Below are positions 1 to 11,385 of a stretch of DNA of 64,000 nt, piece by piece (position 1 is the stretch's first letter; every line of letters begins with the position of its first letter). The position numbers and the translations under genes were made by a program. Source of the DNA: Chionoecetes opilio (lineage: Eukaryota > Arthropoda > Malacostraca > Decapoda > Majidae); assembly GCA_016584305.1 (NCBI GenBank), contig JACEEZ010026297.1, positions 135,001-199,000 of the forward strand, read 5' to 3'. The notes below the pieces were generated by a model. That model was given only the letters and a program-made list of their open reading frames with translations. It searched no databases and was not told the origin of the DNA.

Positions 1-89
1 ACGCAATGCTGAAAAGAGGAAGGAGGTGAAAGGTAAAATGGGTTGACTACTGTTAAGAGATGAAACCATGGAACAAATTTCGTTCAAGT

Positions 90-92
<3 letters not shown>

Positions 93-136
<44 letters not shown>

Positions 137-152
137 CACACACACACACACA
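93..152. repeat. (CT)n followed by (CA)n microsatellite
   Basis: About 40 bases of uninterrupted CT run straight into a CA tract with one ACCACA interruption. Confidence 0.95.
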
Positions 153-2272
153 AACCCGCATCCACATGAGGGCTCTTATTCACTTGACAACTGTCACGTG
201 GCTCTCCAGCACACACCACACGAACATGGCGGCTAAAGACACACACAACATTCACTCAATCCGACAGATTCTAAATAGGATTGTATGGTTATTGGTGGGC
301 TATTCTCCATTGAAACTACACAGGGAACACAATAAATAAATTAAAACCTTTATTTAACATATATTGTATATTATATTCGTCGTTGACAAAACTGACGAAA
401 GGAGGAAAGAAGAATGGAACATGAAGGGAGCGAGACTGAAGGCGTAAATGGCCAGTAAATAGGATTATGGCAAACACAAATGGGTGCACATCCTATCACA
501 TACTGAGTTCAATGATCAAGATGTATCCTATCACAGTGCACCTGGCTATGTTGCGCTGTGAGTACAGGTGCCGCCACACCGCATCCCCCCTTACCACATT
601 ACCTGATCAAGCCCTCCACTCCAACCCAAAACTTCGACTGCCCTACATGCCAGACAAATAATAATAATAAAATGCAAATAATATGAAAAAGAGAAGAGGG
701 ACAAAGGAAAAGGAATAACTGCAACAAAAAGTAGAATGAAAATAGGCATGCAGAGAGCCTACACAAAAATTACTAAAGCATAGTAGTACTAAGTTCGATA
801 GATTATACCTGTCCAAACGTACAAATATCCACACCAACAATTCCAAGATACCATGAACAACACAATGAAATCACAACAAACAACAACGGAAATATCAAAT
901 CCAAAACACATGCACATATCACGCAAAAATAATACAGAGAAAAAACGACATTTAACATCATCTTATCGGCTGAATACTGTACATCACATGACCACCACCA
1001 TCATACGGAAAACACAGACAACGCATACCTGTTACAAGACAATTACATTCCTACAATACGTAAAAACTATATGAACAGGCTGAAAAATAGTCACAAAAAT
1101 CTTAAAAATACAAGGTCTGAAGAGCAAGAAAATGAAAAAAAAAGTCAAGGCAGCTAAGCCTATGTATACAAAGGTAACATAGGTAAAAACACAACAAAAA
1201 AGAGGAGCAGAGGAAATCCTAGTGTTTAACAAGGTACTGTCTGCTTATAAATGCAATTAGAAACTGCTAAAGGAAAGACACGTCACAGTACAAAAAGGAG
1301 GCTTGGACGACTGTGACGCATGAGTTTAACATATAATTATGCTCTAACATAATCAATAATTACGTTCCTTACCTAAGAATTTAATACTACATCTTTTCCT
1401 ATCCCACCTCAAAACTTCCTCATTCCTTTATCGGGCTAAAAGAAGGAAAACACAATATGGCACGTAATGAGCATAATGGTCACAGCATGAAGCTACCATC
1501 CTATTTAGACAATTATCTACATGGTATTATGATCCATATCATCAAATTAGTACACTCGGTGTTGATCCACATAGAAGCCAACCTAGCAATTCCTAGTATG
1601 GCTAATACGTTAATGAGGCATGAGGTCGTGAGCAGAGAGCATATCCATTTCATCACCACCACTTTGCGATTTACGTTGCAGTAGTTACTTTAGTTTTACC
1701 TCAATAGTATACATCTTTCCTCCAGGCACACACATCACTAATACAGCAGTACCTAGAGTATTACCTAAGATCTGTTAATATGAGCTCCAAGCGTCCACCG
1801 GTGCATCGCAGGGAGGCAATATCCATCTGAGGTATGGTGGCAATTTACTCATGACAATCAGCTCAGGTTTCAGCTGTGATAACAATACGTACCGATGGGT
1901 AGGTAAAGTTTATCCTATCGTTGCTGGAGAACTTGCATGTGTAGGGATTTACCCATAGGTATTTTCGAGAAAACCATGTGGTTGTTTCAACATTAAGCGA
2001 AAATCGTCTTCACCGGATAATCACTCTCTTCTTAAAGACTTACTGGGAAATCGAGGCACTGGATCAGGGTGAACTGGCGATCGCAGTCCAACTCGCGGAA
2101 CAAGACCATAGGTGAAAACACACACATCCAGGCTGTGCATCACGTACTTATCTAATTCAGCATTGATCCTAGCATGATCTATGTTTACCCACACTACTCA
2201 ACGTACTTCATCGTTGTTACTCAACTCACAGGTTAATTACAAGTAATAAAATTAGTTCACCCACAGCAGTCA

Positions 2273-2296
2273 TATTCTCTCTCTCTCTCTCTCTCT
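2273..2296. repeat. Short (CT)n microsatellite
   Basis: A run of CT dinucleotides in otherwise unique AT-rich sequence. Confidence 0.8.
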
Positions 2297-2616
2297 TCTC
2301 AGCTTCCTTGACAATCAGAGAGTCATTATAGATTCACGAACTGACTGACTGAACATGCTACTCACAGCCATCCTACAGGATAATCTCTTCCTCACTTACC
2401 CATGACTCTATAAGTCTATATCCTTCCTTGCTGATTCATAATAACCTTACAAGACCCATTCTTATCTTAAATATTATCATTATTCAATTATTCTGGTTAT
2501 CTTGGCGGTATTATTCCAGTTTGACACCGAATTCACTTTGGAAGACGAAACATTTTTTTTCTGGCGAGTTTTGATGTGTTTTTGAATGAATCTGCTAACC
2601 ATTTATGTCGCAATAA

Positions 2617-2621
<5 letters not shown>

Positions 2622-2683
<62 letters not shown>
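2622..2683. repeat. (GT)n microsatellite
   Basis: About 31 uninterrupted GT units inside the 2514-3493 inverted-repeat element. Confidence 0.97.
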
Positions 2684-2685
<2 letters not shown>

Positions 2686-3042
2686 TTTGCAACAAAAAAT
2701 ACAAAAATTATTGAAAAACAAGTTGAAACCGAACCTATACCAAACCTAAAAAAACTGCAACAAAATTGCAGTTAGTCTATTTGATTTGCGACAGAAACGG
2801 TTCGCAGATTAATTCAAAACACGGTATTATTTAAACACTAGAGCCATAGCACTCTACACAACTGGGAGTATGGTTTTTGTTTACCATATTGAATTCTAAG
2901 AGACTTTCTCTCTTTGAGTTTCCCGTCGCAATTCAATTGTTTTAGAGATGCAGATTTTTTGGGGGAGGAGGAATGCATCTACTATGTTTATAAAATACCG
3001 GTTAAGGATAAGTTCAGGTTAAGTTAGATTAGGTTTAGGAAT

Positions 3043-3208
3043 CAGGGGAGAAATCACCATAAAAGCTTGTCTGATATCTGCCAAAAATACCAAAAACTTT
3101 TGATTTTTTCCAGTTTGCCAAATTCTAGTATTTTCTCTTGTTTTGAAAAACTTTATTTTTCGTTGATTTAGGCTGTTTTTCTTGAAGTTTTATGGTGATT
3201 TCCCCCTG
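3043..3208. mobile_element. hAT-like MITE, 166 bp, nested
   Basis: The ends are CAGGGGAGAAATCACCATAA and its reverse complement (TTATGGTGATTTCCCCCTG). The CAGGG start is typical of hAT elements. The 8-bp flanks (TTAGGAAT and CTTAGTAT) match only imperfectly, so the TSD is tentative. It lies inside the larger element at 2514-3493. Confidence 0.65.
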
Positions 3209-3697
3209 CTTAGTATGCTTAGGTTAGATTAAATCAGGTAGGTGTGAATTTCGTCTCCCCAACCCAAAACTCCCACCAAGATCGTAAGGGGGGGGGGGGT
3301 AGAAGCAAAGTTGCAAACAGAAGAGTTTCCGAAGTGATTTTCGTGTGAAACTCATACAAATTCGTCAGAATATCATAGGTTTGACTACCAAATGGATTAT
3401 GGTCCTAGTGAAAATATTTATCCCATACACATCAAAACTCATCATAAAAAAAGTTTCGTCCACCAAAGTTAATTCGGTGTCAAACTGGAAATGTACCATT
3501 TTGACTATAACTATATTATAGTTGGTGGTAATGATAATGGGAGTATCTTGCTCACGATAGTCAGGTAATTGATGATAACGGAGTGACTGGTAAATCGATA
3601 CAATGCTAAGCTTGATCAGATAATAAAATGTAACGGGAGGGGAAGGGAGAGCAGGAGGGAGAATAAGGTGTATTGCCTACTGGATAAATACTGATGG

Positions 3698-3905
3698 TGA
3701 TGTTGGTGATGGGTAATGTGGTAGTAGTAATTACTAGTACTAGTATAAAAAGTACTAGTATAATTATAAAAAGTACTAGTATAAGTATAGTAGTAGTAGA
3801 AGTAGCAGTTGGTGACACTTATAGTTGGTATTGGCATTAGTAGCGACATGTAAGAAGTAGTAGATGTGGTAATTAAAGTACCAGTGGTAGTAGAAGAAAA
3901 TATGG
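3698..3905. repeat. AGT/ACT trinucleotide-rich low-complexity tract
   Basis: Degenerate repeats of TAGTAGTAGT and TACTAGTAT across about 200 bases. They create long Ser/Thr/Tyr-rich chance ORFs on the minus strand that I do not regard as genes. Confidence 0.8.
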
Positions 3906-3927
3906 TAAATATGGACGAAGACTGTGC

Positions 3928-4134
3928 TTTCTGAGACACTGACTAGTTTTTCCTAGCCTAAAATTAGTTTTTTTTTCAGATGGAGATACTTTCATTTTTC
4001 CTGAAACCCATTAAAGTTTTTTTTTGTAATTTTAATCACCAAATCCTAGGGTCGCCGTTTCCATTGATAACAATGTATCTCCATCAGAGAAAGCACTAAA
4101 CTTTTTCAGGAAATAATAGTCAGTGTCTCAGAAA
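3928..4134. mobile_element. Small palindromic MITE, 207 bp
   Basis: The left end TTTCTGAGACACTGACTA is repeated in reverse complement at the right end (TAGTCAGTGTCTCAGAAA). A second internal pair (GATGGAGATAC near 3979, GTATCTCCATC near 4075) makes the whole unit able to fold as a hairpin. No TSD could be defined. Confidence 0.7.
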
Positions 4135-4869
4135 CCAGGAAAGTGACGGAATTGTATTGGAAAAAAAATGTGCCCCGCCCTGCCCCGCATCCACCAGCCG
4201 CCGAGTGGTCCGCTCTGATCCGCCCTGCCGGGAGGATTATTACCCTAACCGTACCAAACCGAACCTTCTAACGGTGGGGCTCCGTTCTCTCGACCCCCCG
4301 ACGAGATTATTAACCTAACCGAACCTTAACCTAACCTTGTAAAGGGTGAAGGGGCCTCTTGGACGGGGAGGGTGTCTGTATGCGCTATTTGACAACTATA
4401 TAATTTCTACAATACCTATGTATATAAGTTTTAAAGGTTACGCGGAAGTGGATTAATACAGCACAGTACTATCTATACTGAGCAAAAAATAATATAGAAA
4501 ACGTAAGTGGTAACGACGGTGGCGACCGCGCAGTTCTCGTCCATTATAACCGAAAAGATAATTAATAGCAATAATAGTTTTGATTGTGGTGGTAGTGATA
4601 GGATAGAAGTGTCACCAGACGAGTGATGGTGATGAGTTAGCAGTGTTAGCAGAGTAGTGGTGGTGGTGGTGGTAAGTAACGGTGACGCTACCAATTTTAA
4701 TTTTAACAGACAAGTGGTGGTGGTGACACACATCCCAGCGGGGCCATGTTGCTGAGGGCGGTGTGGTAGCAGGCAGGCGGGTATCAGGCATGGGCGGCGC
4801 CTTATCTTATCACCTGAGTCACCACCACCAACGCCGCCACGCACATACACGCCCTCCTCATGTACTCAC

Positions 4870-5023
4870 TTCTTGCGGCCTGGTAGAGGTCCTTCACTTC
4901 CTTGATGAGCGCCTTAATCGCGGCATTGGTCTGGTCCAGCTCCTTCTCGTGCGTGTGCAGCTTCTCCCGGAAATAAGGACTGTCCGTGAGGCAGTCCTTA
5001 AACTCCAGAGGCATGAGACCCAT
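4870..5023 (-). CDS. First coding exon of a GRAF/ARHGAP26-like BAR-PH-RhoGAP-SH3 protein
   Basis: The exon encodes 51 residues starting MGLMPLEFKDCLTDSPYFRE and containing HEKELDQTN and IKALIKEVKDL. The pattern MGL..LEF.DC..DSP.FRE.L..HE.ELD.TN..IK.LIK is the extreme N-terminus of the BAR domain of GRAF proteins (vertebrate ARHGAP26/10/42, insect Graf). These bind curved membrane, act as GAPs for Rho/Cdc42 and work in clathrin-independent endocytosis. The exon ends after one extra base (4870) at a GTGAGT donor (4869-4864), a phase-1 junction where GRAF proteins continue with a basic helix. The ATG is in a good context (ATCATGG). The remaining exons are not in the window and lie leftward. The related oligophrenin-1 is less likely because the MGL..LEF start fits GRAF better. 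Confidence 0.87.
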
Positions 5024-5210
5024 GATGGTTTATATTCCACTACCAGCCCATGACACAAGCATCACTAGTATGACAACACACTCGCGAACACCTTCACTCA
5101 CTGCCGTCAATGCACTGACTGAGCTCGCTCGTGTCAACTCACCTATCTGTGACTGGGATCTCCCAACACTAGTATTCCATTCTAATACTCATAACTATAT
5201 ATAAGTGTTA
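5024..5210 (-). promoter_or_regulatory. Putative promoter/5' UTR of the GRAF-like gene with TATA-like box
   Basis: Reading leftward, a TTATATATAG box (5204-5195) lies about 170 bases upstream of the ATG. A GCGAGCTCAGTCAGTGCATT stretch (around 5125-5106) holds TCAGT, an arthropod initiator-type motif. The box-to-initiator distance, about 80 bases, is longer than ideal, so the true start site is uncertain. A GTGAGT near 5139-5134 could mark an alternative non-coding first exon. All of this is inference from motifs. Confidence 0.35.
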
Positions 5211-6600
5211 AGTATTGCTTTTGTAGTGTCCAAGTTTTATTTATATACCTATAATGATGCTCTTCTGTTTTCTTTCTCATTTCACGTATAAATTCTAGCG
5301 TCTATACTTGGCCTACTTAAATTCATGGCGCGAGACACTTGTTGCTCCCACACGTTCTCTTTGGAGGCTGCGAGGAGTAACTGCTTAGCTTCACGGCTAC
5401 CGTGACGCAATGATTTATACAATGTTATTACCTTATCTTGGTTGTTCATGGCATAGATTCATAGAACCTTAGATGACAGATAGATAATTACATGTTTTCT
5501 CATTTTTCAAAACTTGAAGGAGTTTTTGTATCATTTTAAGTGGGAAGAACAAACAATGTGCTGTTAATACTACTACAGTTAGGCATCGTTCATGCGGCAG
5601 TGATGCTTTTACTTCTGGAATTATAAAGATATGAAAGAAAACAAAGAAAAGAAAAAAATTGCATAGAAAAAAATAGAATGGTGCGCAGATCAAGGACGAA
5701 ACTATTGTCATATGTATATAAATCATGTTTGTAAACTGCAGTGCTAAATTTACAGGCTGGTAGCTAATGTAAGGTAAGTAATGGTAGAAGCGTAATGGTC
5801 GGCCACTTTCAACTGTCCTTTTATCGTCATACAGCAGTGCAGACATTGGCATGACGCCTATACAAGTTGTCATACGCTAAAAGTCATGAATGGCAGCTCG
5901 AGTTTGCGCAACTTATAGCGGGGCGGTGAGCATCGGGCCTCAGCTAGGGGTTCCGTAAATTGAGCAGTCGGTGCTGGGTGGTCGGACGTGGCCAGCTTTC
6001 TAAGTGCCACGGGGCTGCCAAGGGAGAGTCCTGCGGCCGCAAGGTCAAGGGCAATGTCGCCTGCAAGGACCACCTCATTTAAGGACTGGAAGGCACTGGG
6101 TGGCTCCTGATTGTGGAGTTATCGCGTCCTGCTTTGACCCCAACACGTGATTCATAACATCAAAGCATGTTGCTGCGTCATGGTTACATTGAATATATGC
6201 AGATATTATGTAGCATGTGTGCATTCGCCTGTCATATGTTTTTTTGCTACCACTTCGTGCGGTCTACCGGGACATTTACACTATAGCGTGCGGTCAACCG
6301 GGACATTTATAATAGACAAGTTGCCTATCGAATTTTTTTTTGTAAAACGTTGGGCAACAGATTCCTAAACTGCTAAAAGTCACTAAACATAATCATTTCA
6401 AAGAAAAAAAGCAAGAAATATTTAAAAATAAGCCCATATTGTCCAAATGCCCAAATATCACGTGACTGCAAAAAGCTCCGACGTGGTCGTGACGTCACGA
6501 GTCATACAGGCGCGGGAGGCTACAAAGGCAATGTACGGTGTGTTTACCTATAATGAGACCAGCAATGCTATATGACAAAGGAAAAGGGAAATAGACATTA
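5211..6600. other. No supportable gene; unique AT-rich sequence with a GC-rich patch
   Basis: No recognisable coding region. Positions 5880-6090 are markedly GC-richer and hold a 67-residue minus-strand ORF that I do not recognise. Positions 6253-6310 hold two direct copies, 29 bases apart, of GTGCGGTC(T/A)ACCGGGACATT. Confidence 0.6.
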
Positions 6601-6604
6601 TTGG

Positions 6605-6606
<2 letters not shown>

Positions 6607-6696
<90 letters not shown>
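6607..6696. repeat. (AT)n microsatellite, 45 units
   Basis: Ninety uninterrupted bases of alternating AT. Confidence 0.98.
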
Positions 6697-6699
<3 letters not shown>

Positions 6700-6919
6700 A
6701 ATGTGCATTAACACTGGCAGCTCAACACCAGGGAAGATATTCATCTCAATTCCCAAAGATTATAAGATAAGGAAGCGATATGGTGGCTGGCTACGCCGCT
6801 TGTGTATGGTGGATGGGTACCTGACGGTTCTCACAAACAGAATGACCAGAGTATCGAACCCCCCACCCTGACCCACCCCTCCCACTAAGAAGTAAGGTAA
6901 AAAAAAAATAGGTTACCGG

Positions 6920-7128
6920 GGGTGTCGAGGGCCCCCATTAGGTTAGGTTAGATTATCGGGTGATTATCGTTAAGTTAGGTTAGATTATCGGGTGATTATG
7001 GCTAAGTTTGGTTAGATTATCGGGGTTCGAGGGGGGCAGAGCCCTCCGCTAGGAGGTTAGGTTTAATTTGCTTAGGTTAGGTTAGATTACGAGGGGGGCC
7101 GCGTAATCTCGGAGCTTGGTTAGGTAAA
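6920..7128. repeat. Degenerate TTAGG-type (telomere-like) tract
   Basis: Repeated GGTTAGGTTAGATTATCGGG and TTAGGTTAGGTTAGATTA units. TTAGG is the usual arthropod telomere unit, but these copies are interstitial, scrambled and mixed with GATTATCGGG. The same style of tract recurs in the palindrome at 17-20 kb, so this block is probably part of a dispersed element rather than a former telomere. Confidence 0.7.
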
Positions 7129-7144
7129 TTTCTCATATCTAGGG

Positions 7145-7204
7145 TGCCATATGACCTCTGATGTCTGGCACATTCACCTTTTTTAGGCATTAAATCAATC
7201 AATC
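7145..7204 (+). mobile_element. Severely 5'-truncated LINE 3' end with (AATC)n tail and 12-bp TSD
   Basis: This 60-base insert (GCCATATGACCTCTGATGTC through AATCAATCAATC) is flanked by exact copies of TCATATCTAGGG at 7133-7144 and 7205-7216. The same 3' end, in reverse complement, occurs at 57246-57310 at the end of the minus-strand LINE there. A long TSD plus a short-repeat tail is the mark of LINE target-primed integration. Confidence 0.85.
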
Positions 7205-7216
7205 TCATATCTAGGG

Positions 7217-7394
7217 AAATTTACCTTAGATATAGGTAATTTTGACTCCTACTTAACTCCAAAAATACGTGTTTTCGACGCATTATTTAGTCCCCACCCT
7301 AAAACCCCGCATTCTCACAGGTTCCCAAGCTTGTTTGGGGGAAGGGGGAGGGTATGGGCAAACGCTAGAAATTTACCAAATAACATATCATATA
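7217..7394. repeat. Dispersed 175-bp unit shared with both arms of the 17-20 kb palindrome
   Basis: Aligns by eye with 18845-19025 and, inverted, with 18360-18535. Shared blocks are TAGATATAGGTAATTTTGA-like, TTTTCGACGCAT, CCCGCATTCTCACAGG, CAAGCTTGTTTGGGG and GTATGGGCAAA. The LINE tail at 7145-7204 is inserted in its left part. It shows that the palindrome contains a genuine dispersed repeat. Confidence 0.75.
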
Positions 7395-8141
7395 TGGGAA
7401 TTTATGTCACATACATATATTTAATACGAGGTCTTACCTAATCAAAACCCATATTCTATCTCATCCCGACACAATACCCCAGCTAATCAACTAACTAGGA
7501 TACTTATCGATGGATAGTAGGGTTGAATTACGTAGGCTTGATTAATACTGCCTGTTCCGTGTTCCGAAGTGGTCAGCGCTTGATCGAGACCGCCCGTGAA
7601 GGGCGGAGGCGGAGGCGTTATTGTGGCTGGCGTCAAGGACGTTTTCACACCAGCAACTTGACGACGCGGCGAGATATTATTTGTGTTGATTCTAACACGT
7701 CCTTTGATTTAACACTTATATGTACAAAATGAACGTATGTACAAATCTCTTCATTATAATCAGAGAAGAGATGTTACTAAGGCGAGGGTCTGGAGAGTAC
7801 TGATCTCCCCGGTGGGAGGCGGCCATCGCCATCCTACCCTTGCCACGTATACACGCAGGATAGGAACAAATATTATGACGACGACCAATAGTCAGTCGCT
7901 CCAATCAAGGTGCTAATTAGAAGGTGCAAATGCTTAATATTACTGGGAATGTTCAATTATCCATCCCAGTATTTATCGTTTACTTAAATTACCTTAATTA
8001 TTACCCATTACCATTTTAATTATATATATACATCCCTGCACTCCCCTATGACGAGCGGACAATAACTCCCTCACTAGTGGGGGGGGAAACAAACCACCAC
8101 TCTACCAATTATGAGAGGGTGGTTGGTGGATAATTTCCACA
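7395..8141 (-). repeat. BEL/Pao element 1, 3' LTR
   Basis: About 747 bp, closely related along its length to 20448-21205. In element sense it starts TGTGGAAATTATCCACC at 8141, directly after a PPT-like CGCCGGCCCCCAG. The LTRs of BEL/Pao element 2 at 42.5 and 47.4 kb begin with the same bases, so they are the same clade. The outer end (near 7395) lacks a clean CA and no TSD is seen when compared with the flank of the other LTR. Confidence 0.8.
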
Positions 8142-8159
8142 ACTGGGGGCCGGCGAAAA

Positions 8160-8800
8160 CTGAAGTTCCGCTTCATGTGACATCACCCCAGGCTACATAG
8201 CGCCGGAACATTTGATTAGTGGTTTCGGCACTTTGGTCTTTAGCTATTTTGAAATTAACAGCCTTGATAGAGGTACCAGTGAATATGCTGACATATACTT
8301 GATCGGGGGGAGAGTTATCTCCTGATGTTATAATATCCCCAGTATAGTCCTCACCATTGACTTCCATTGGTTTTAGGATCTTTCTATCAGCGGGAAGTTC
8401 AGGGGGACCTAGATAGGAGACTAGTCTACCTTCAGATCTATTATATTTATTGAGAGATTTGAGGTAATATTTGACTGCCTGTCTACCATGATGTATCCAA
8501 AATTGACACCTGATATCGGCTAATATTGTAGCCGTTCCGCCATGTAATGAGTTCCTATGATATTCTTTCACCAACAATTTAGTAAGATGATGGCGTTTTG
8601 GAATTAGTATGGGATGGCAGGTGGTATTTGGAAGATCATCTTTCAAATTTCGACCTATCAATTCAGGTTCCCTTATTATATCTACAGATATGTCTGGCTG
8701 AGTGGAAACCTGATTAGGATTATTATTACACTCTTTCAGCCAGGTAGGGCCTTTAAACCATAATCCTGTGTTCAATTTGGGTTATTATTTCCTCGCACAC
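8160..8800 (-). pseudogene. BEL/Pao integrase region, internally deleted relic
   Basis: The minus-strand reading NTGLWFKGPTWL, then ILIPKRHHLTKLLV, SLHGGTATILADIR and VKYYLKS matches the RNaseH-integrase junction of BEL element 2 (45.6-46.3 kb). It continues with DYTGDI and KAVNFKIA of the catalytic core, then stops against the PPT and 3' LTR. About 120 residues present in element 2 between WLK and NLKDDLPNT are missing, and the core lacks its second Asp and Glu region. The copy cannot be functional. Confidence 0.85.
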
Positions 8801-9695
8801 ATTATTATTAGGATTTCATTAGTGGCGAGGGTATTGATTATGAATGGAAATCACTTTCCTCTAAAACCTCCTTATTGGTGTGGGCAAGAAGGGGTTTCCC
8901 TATTCTGGTAATTAATAGGGGCTGTGCAGGGCTAGAATACTCTCCTCTTGTTCGCTTGGTGATATGTGGGATGGGTCCCATTTACAAAACCCCAGCCTAG
9001 GGGAACATAGAGACTTATGTTTTTTGGGATAACCTTCCTACGTAACGCCCGAAATATCACCCCTATTATATCATGGTCGACCCCAAAAAATGGTTCTGGA
9101 GTTCATTGGGTGGGTTGGAAAGCATTTTCGGCTGGTGATTAAAAATGGCATGGGCTTTTTCTCTAGCACGTATAGTTTTTGAAATATCGGCTTTTTAATT
9201 TTATAGCCTATATAATTATATACGTATATATAATTATAGAATTATCGAAACCAAAAATCCCCCTACGAATATATATTACTCGTAAAAAAATTTTCTGGTG
9301 GTGCCGGCCTTTATTAGGACCTAATGTACAATTGGCAAAAAATATACTAAAATTATGTTCCAAATAATCCGAAAAATGTGCCACATCTGGAAATATCCGA
9401 AAATATTGCCAAATCACATAAATTTAGATTTTATATATAATTATAAATATTATATATATATATATATATTATATATATATATATATATTTTGTATATACT
9501 TATATATTATATATATAATATATATTATATATATATATCTGTATTTTGGAACACAACTTCGAGATTTTTTTGAGAGAAAGATGCGCTAGTTCGAAGAACA
9601 GTCAGATCTAACAGACTTTCCCCAAAAGGAACAGCAAGATCTCAAATTGGTATTAAATTAACATATGATCAAAACTATACCTAACACACAAAAGT
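8801..9695. other. No gene; decayed BEL sequence then AT-rich low complexity
   Basis: The first part probably derives from the BEL RNaseH region but is too decayed to follow. Positions 9425-9540 are almost pure (TA)n-like sequence. Nothing else recognised. Confidence 0.6.
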
Positions 9696-11385
9696 ACTCA
9701 CCCTGCTCCATGGTCTCAGAAGGTTTCCTGTATTTTTGCTTTTTCGTTTTAGGAGCAGCTATTTTCACGTTGTAGTGTCCAGCAATAGTCCCCTATCATG
9801 TTAGGACGAATCGTCTGGTATGGGTTTCCCATGGTGGCAATGTCCTGGTGGAAACGTTCCCCCTGCTCATCACTGACCGCGCCAAGATTCGTTGGGAAGA
9901 AATCAAGATTGAATGGAAAAAGTGGATTTTGAGTGACATCCAAAGCCCCCAAGCGCATGGTAACTCTTCAACATGTCATTTTACAATTCCTCATAATTCG
10001 ATGCTCGAACATTCCTAGGTAGTTCTTTATAACAGCCAAAAGCTCTTCAAGCGCTTTTTCCAGGGCATTAGGCGTTTTTACAAAGTCATATCATAAAGTA
10101 GTTAAACGAATTTGAGGCCATTGAAAAAAAACCTGCCTTTACTTGGCTCAGATACATGCGTTCAAACTTTCTAGCAATACTGAAAGCCAGCACCATTTTG
10201 ATCCATGGCCTTCACAAAAATTTTCATTAACACAAGTTTCAGATGCAATGGAGGTAAGTAAAACCTTTTCACTGTCAACAAGAGGTTTGTACATACAGTT
10301 GAACCTGCCAGGTGAGTCTTCGGTCGTGCTGGCCATTCCTTTTGTTTGTAATGTTTGCTGTCCGCTCTAGAGTCCCACAAACAAAGAAAACACATGTGTT
10401 TAGTGTAACCTAACTGGAGTCCTAGAAGCAAGGGGGTTTACCTTCAAGTCCCACACAGATTCCACTGATGTTCTTCATATTTAACAGCAGATAAAAAAGT
10501 CTTCATAGTTTCATAAGTTTCACTCATTTCAGGGGCCATGCGCCAATTGGAACACTCGGAAGCTTATTTCCTTTATGCAGAAGAACGGCCTTTAGCGGTT
10601 TTTTTCCTGAATCTATGAACAGCCGCCACTCACTCTTATCATAAGTGTGAGACCAAAAAAGTTGGTCCCTGAGTGTGTCAACATCAAAGCAGTAACAGAG
10701 CTTGTGTTCCATCTTGAAGAAGCTTGAAAGTTCTTTATGTCTACGGGCGAAACGTGGTGATGAAAACTCCTTCTTGTAGGGAAATTCCATTCCTTGAGAC
10801 GAATTTCCCAAAGGGCTTCACTTTTCTCCTTGGGTAGATCTAGGGCCCTAGCAAGGTCATGTAGCATTCCTGACTGATGAATTTGGGCTCTCAGTTGTCT
10901 GCCATTTCTTGAAAGTCGTATCCATGGGATTATCCCCCTCGTTCGAATCTGATTCACTTATAGCACTTGCAATTGGAACATTTGGAACTGGGAGATCAGG
11001 ACCATGTGGCACAGGCCTGATGCAGAAGGTACGTCAGGATACCTGATTTTAGCTCGCGTTTTTACTGAATATCCTTTGATGTTAGTGAGGCGAAGTAGCA
11101 GTCATTTCTGTTATCCTTTTGTTCACGCCAAACCATTGGGATGCCGAATGCCATGCCTGATGGCCGTTTGCCACGCATCCATTCATTCAAGTGGTTCACA
11201 CATGGGTTTTCATGCTACGTGAGGGGCCCACTTCTTATCTTGATCACCTATACGGCACTGAAGTAATGCAGTAAGCTGCTTTAACATTCCTTTGTAAGAG
11301 GTTTCTTCAGCTGTCGGGTAAAAATTCCACATATGCAACAAAAACTGTCCGATGCATTCACACAGTTACGGCGCTCCAGCACAGC
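9696..11385 (-). pseudogene. Decayed copy of an uncharacterised multicopy arthropod protein family
   Basis: Reading leftward in shifting frames I see, in order: RNCVNASDSFCCICG (11375-11331), DKKWAPHV, GIPMVWREQKDN followed by DCYF (near 11130), IRPVPHGPDLPVPN and SAISESDSNEGDNPMD (11025-10925), LARALDLPKEKSEAL (10860-10815), EWRLFIDSGKKPLKAVLLHK (10640-10570), GYTKHMCFLCLWDSR (10410-10365), YLPPLHLKLVLMKIFVKAM and LGAVSDEQGERFHQDI (9880-9830) ending CWTLQRE. I recall these motifs together in a large family repeatedly predicted in spiders, aphids and crustaceans, with no assigned function. At least five frameshifts or stops break it. A GTGAGT donor (9701-9696) follows the last conserved block. 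A transposon origin is plausible for such a copy number but not shown. Confidence 0.75.

Larger units (their letters stand above)
2514..3493. mobile_element. Terminal-inverted-repeat element, about 0.98 kb, no coding capacity
   Basis: The left end begins CCAGTTTGACACCGAATT and the right end (to 3493) is its reverse complement. The match continues inward through the GACGAAAC and GAGTTTTGATGTG blocks, giving inverted repeats of about 65 bp. I see no clear target duplication. The interior holds a GT microsatellite, a G-run near 3290 and a second smaller MITE nested at 3043-3208. The superfamily is not decidable from the ends alone. Confidence 0.75.
1..4869 (-). other. Inferred first intron of the GRAF-like gene, repeat-loaded
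   Basis: The GRAF-like start exon at 4870-5023 reads leftward and ends in a GT donor, so this stretch should be intronic. I see no second exon of the BAR domain in it. Positions 153-2270 hold no supportable gene, only short AT-biased chance ORFs. From 2.5 to 4.1 kb it holds inverted-repeat elements and microsatellites listed separately, and 4135-4860 has GC-rich TTAGG-like and GGT-rich low-complexity sequence. The intron assignment is inference from the exon; the emptiness is what I see. Confidence 0.5.

Noticed and set aside
467..1684. Several 60-75 residue ORFs near the left edge
   Set aside because: AT-rich chance frames on both strands with no recognisable motif, domain or splice context.
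3606..3939. Ser/Thr/Tyr-rich minus-strand ORFs of 70 and 107 residues
   Set aside because: Direct by-product of the AGT/ACT trinucleotide tract.
5870..6073. GC-rich 67-residue ORF
   Set aside because: Stands out in composition but no homolog or exon boundary is recognised; described only as a GC-rich patch.
6495..6871. ORFs encoding long Ile-Tyr repeats
   Set aside because: Translation of the (AT)n microsatellite.
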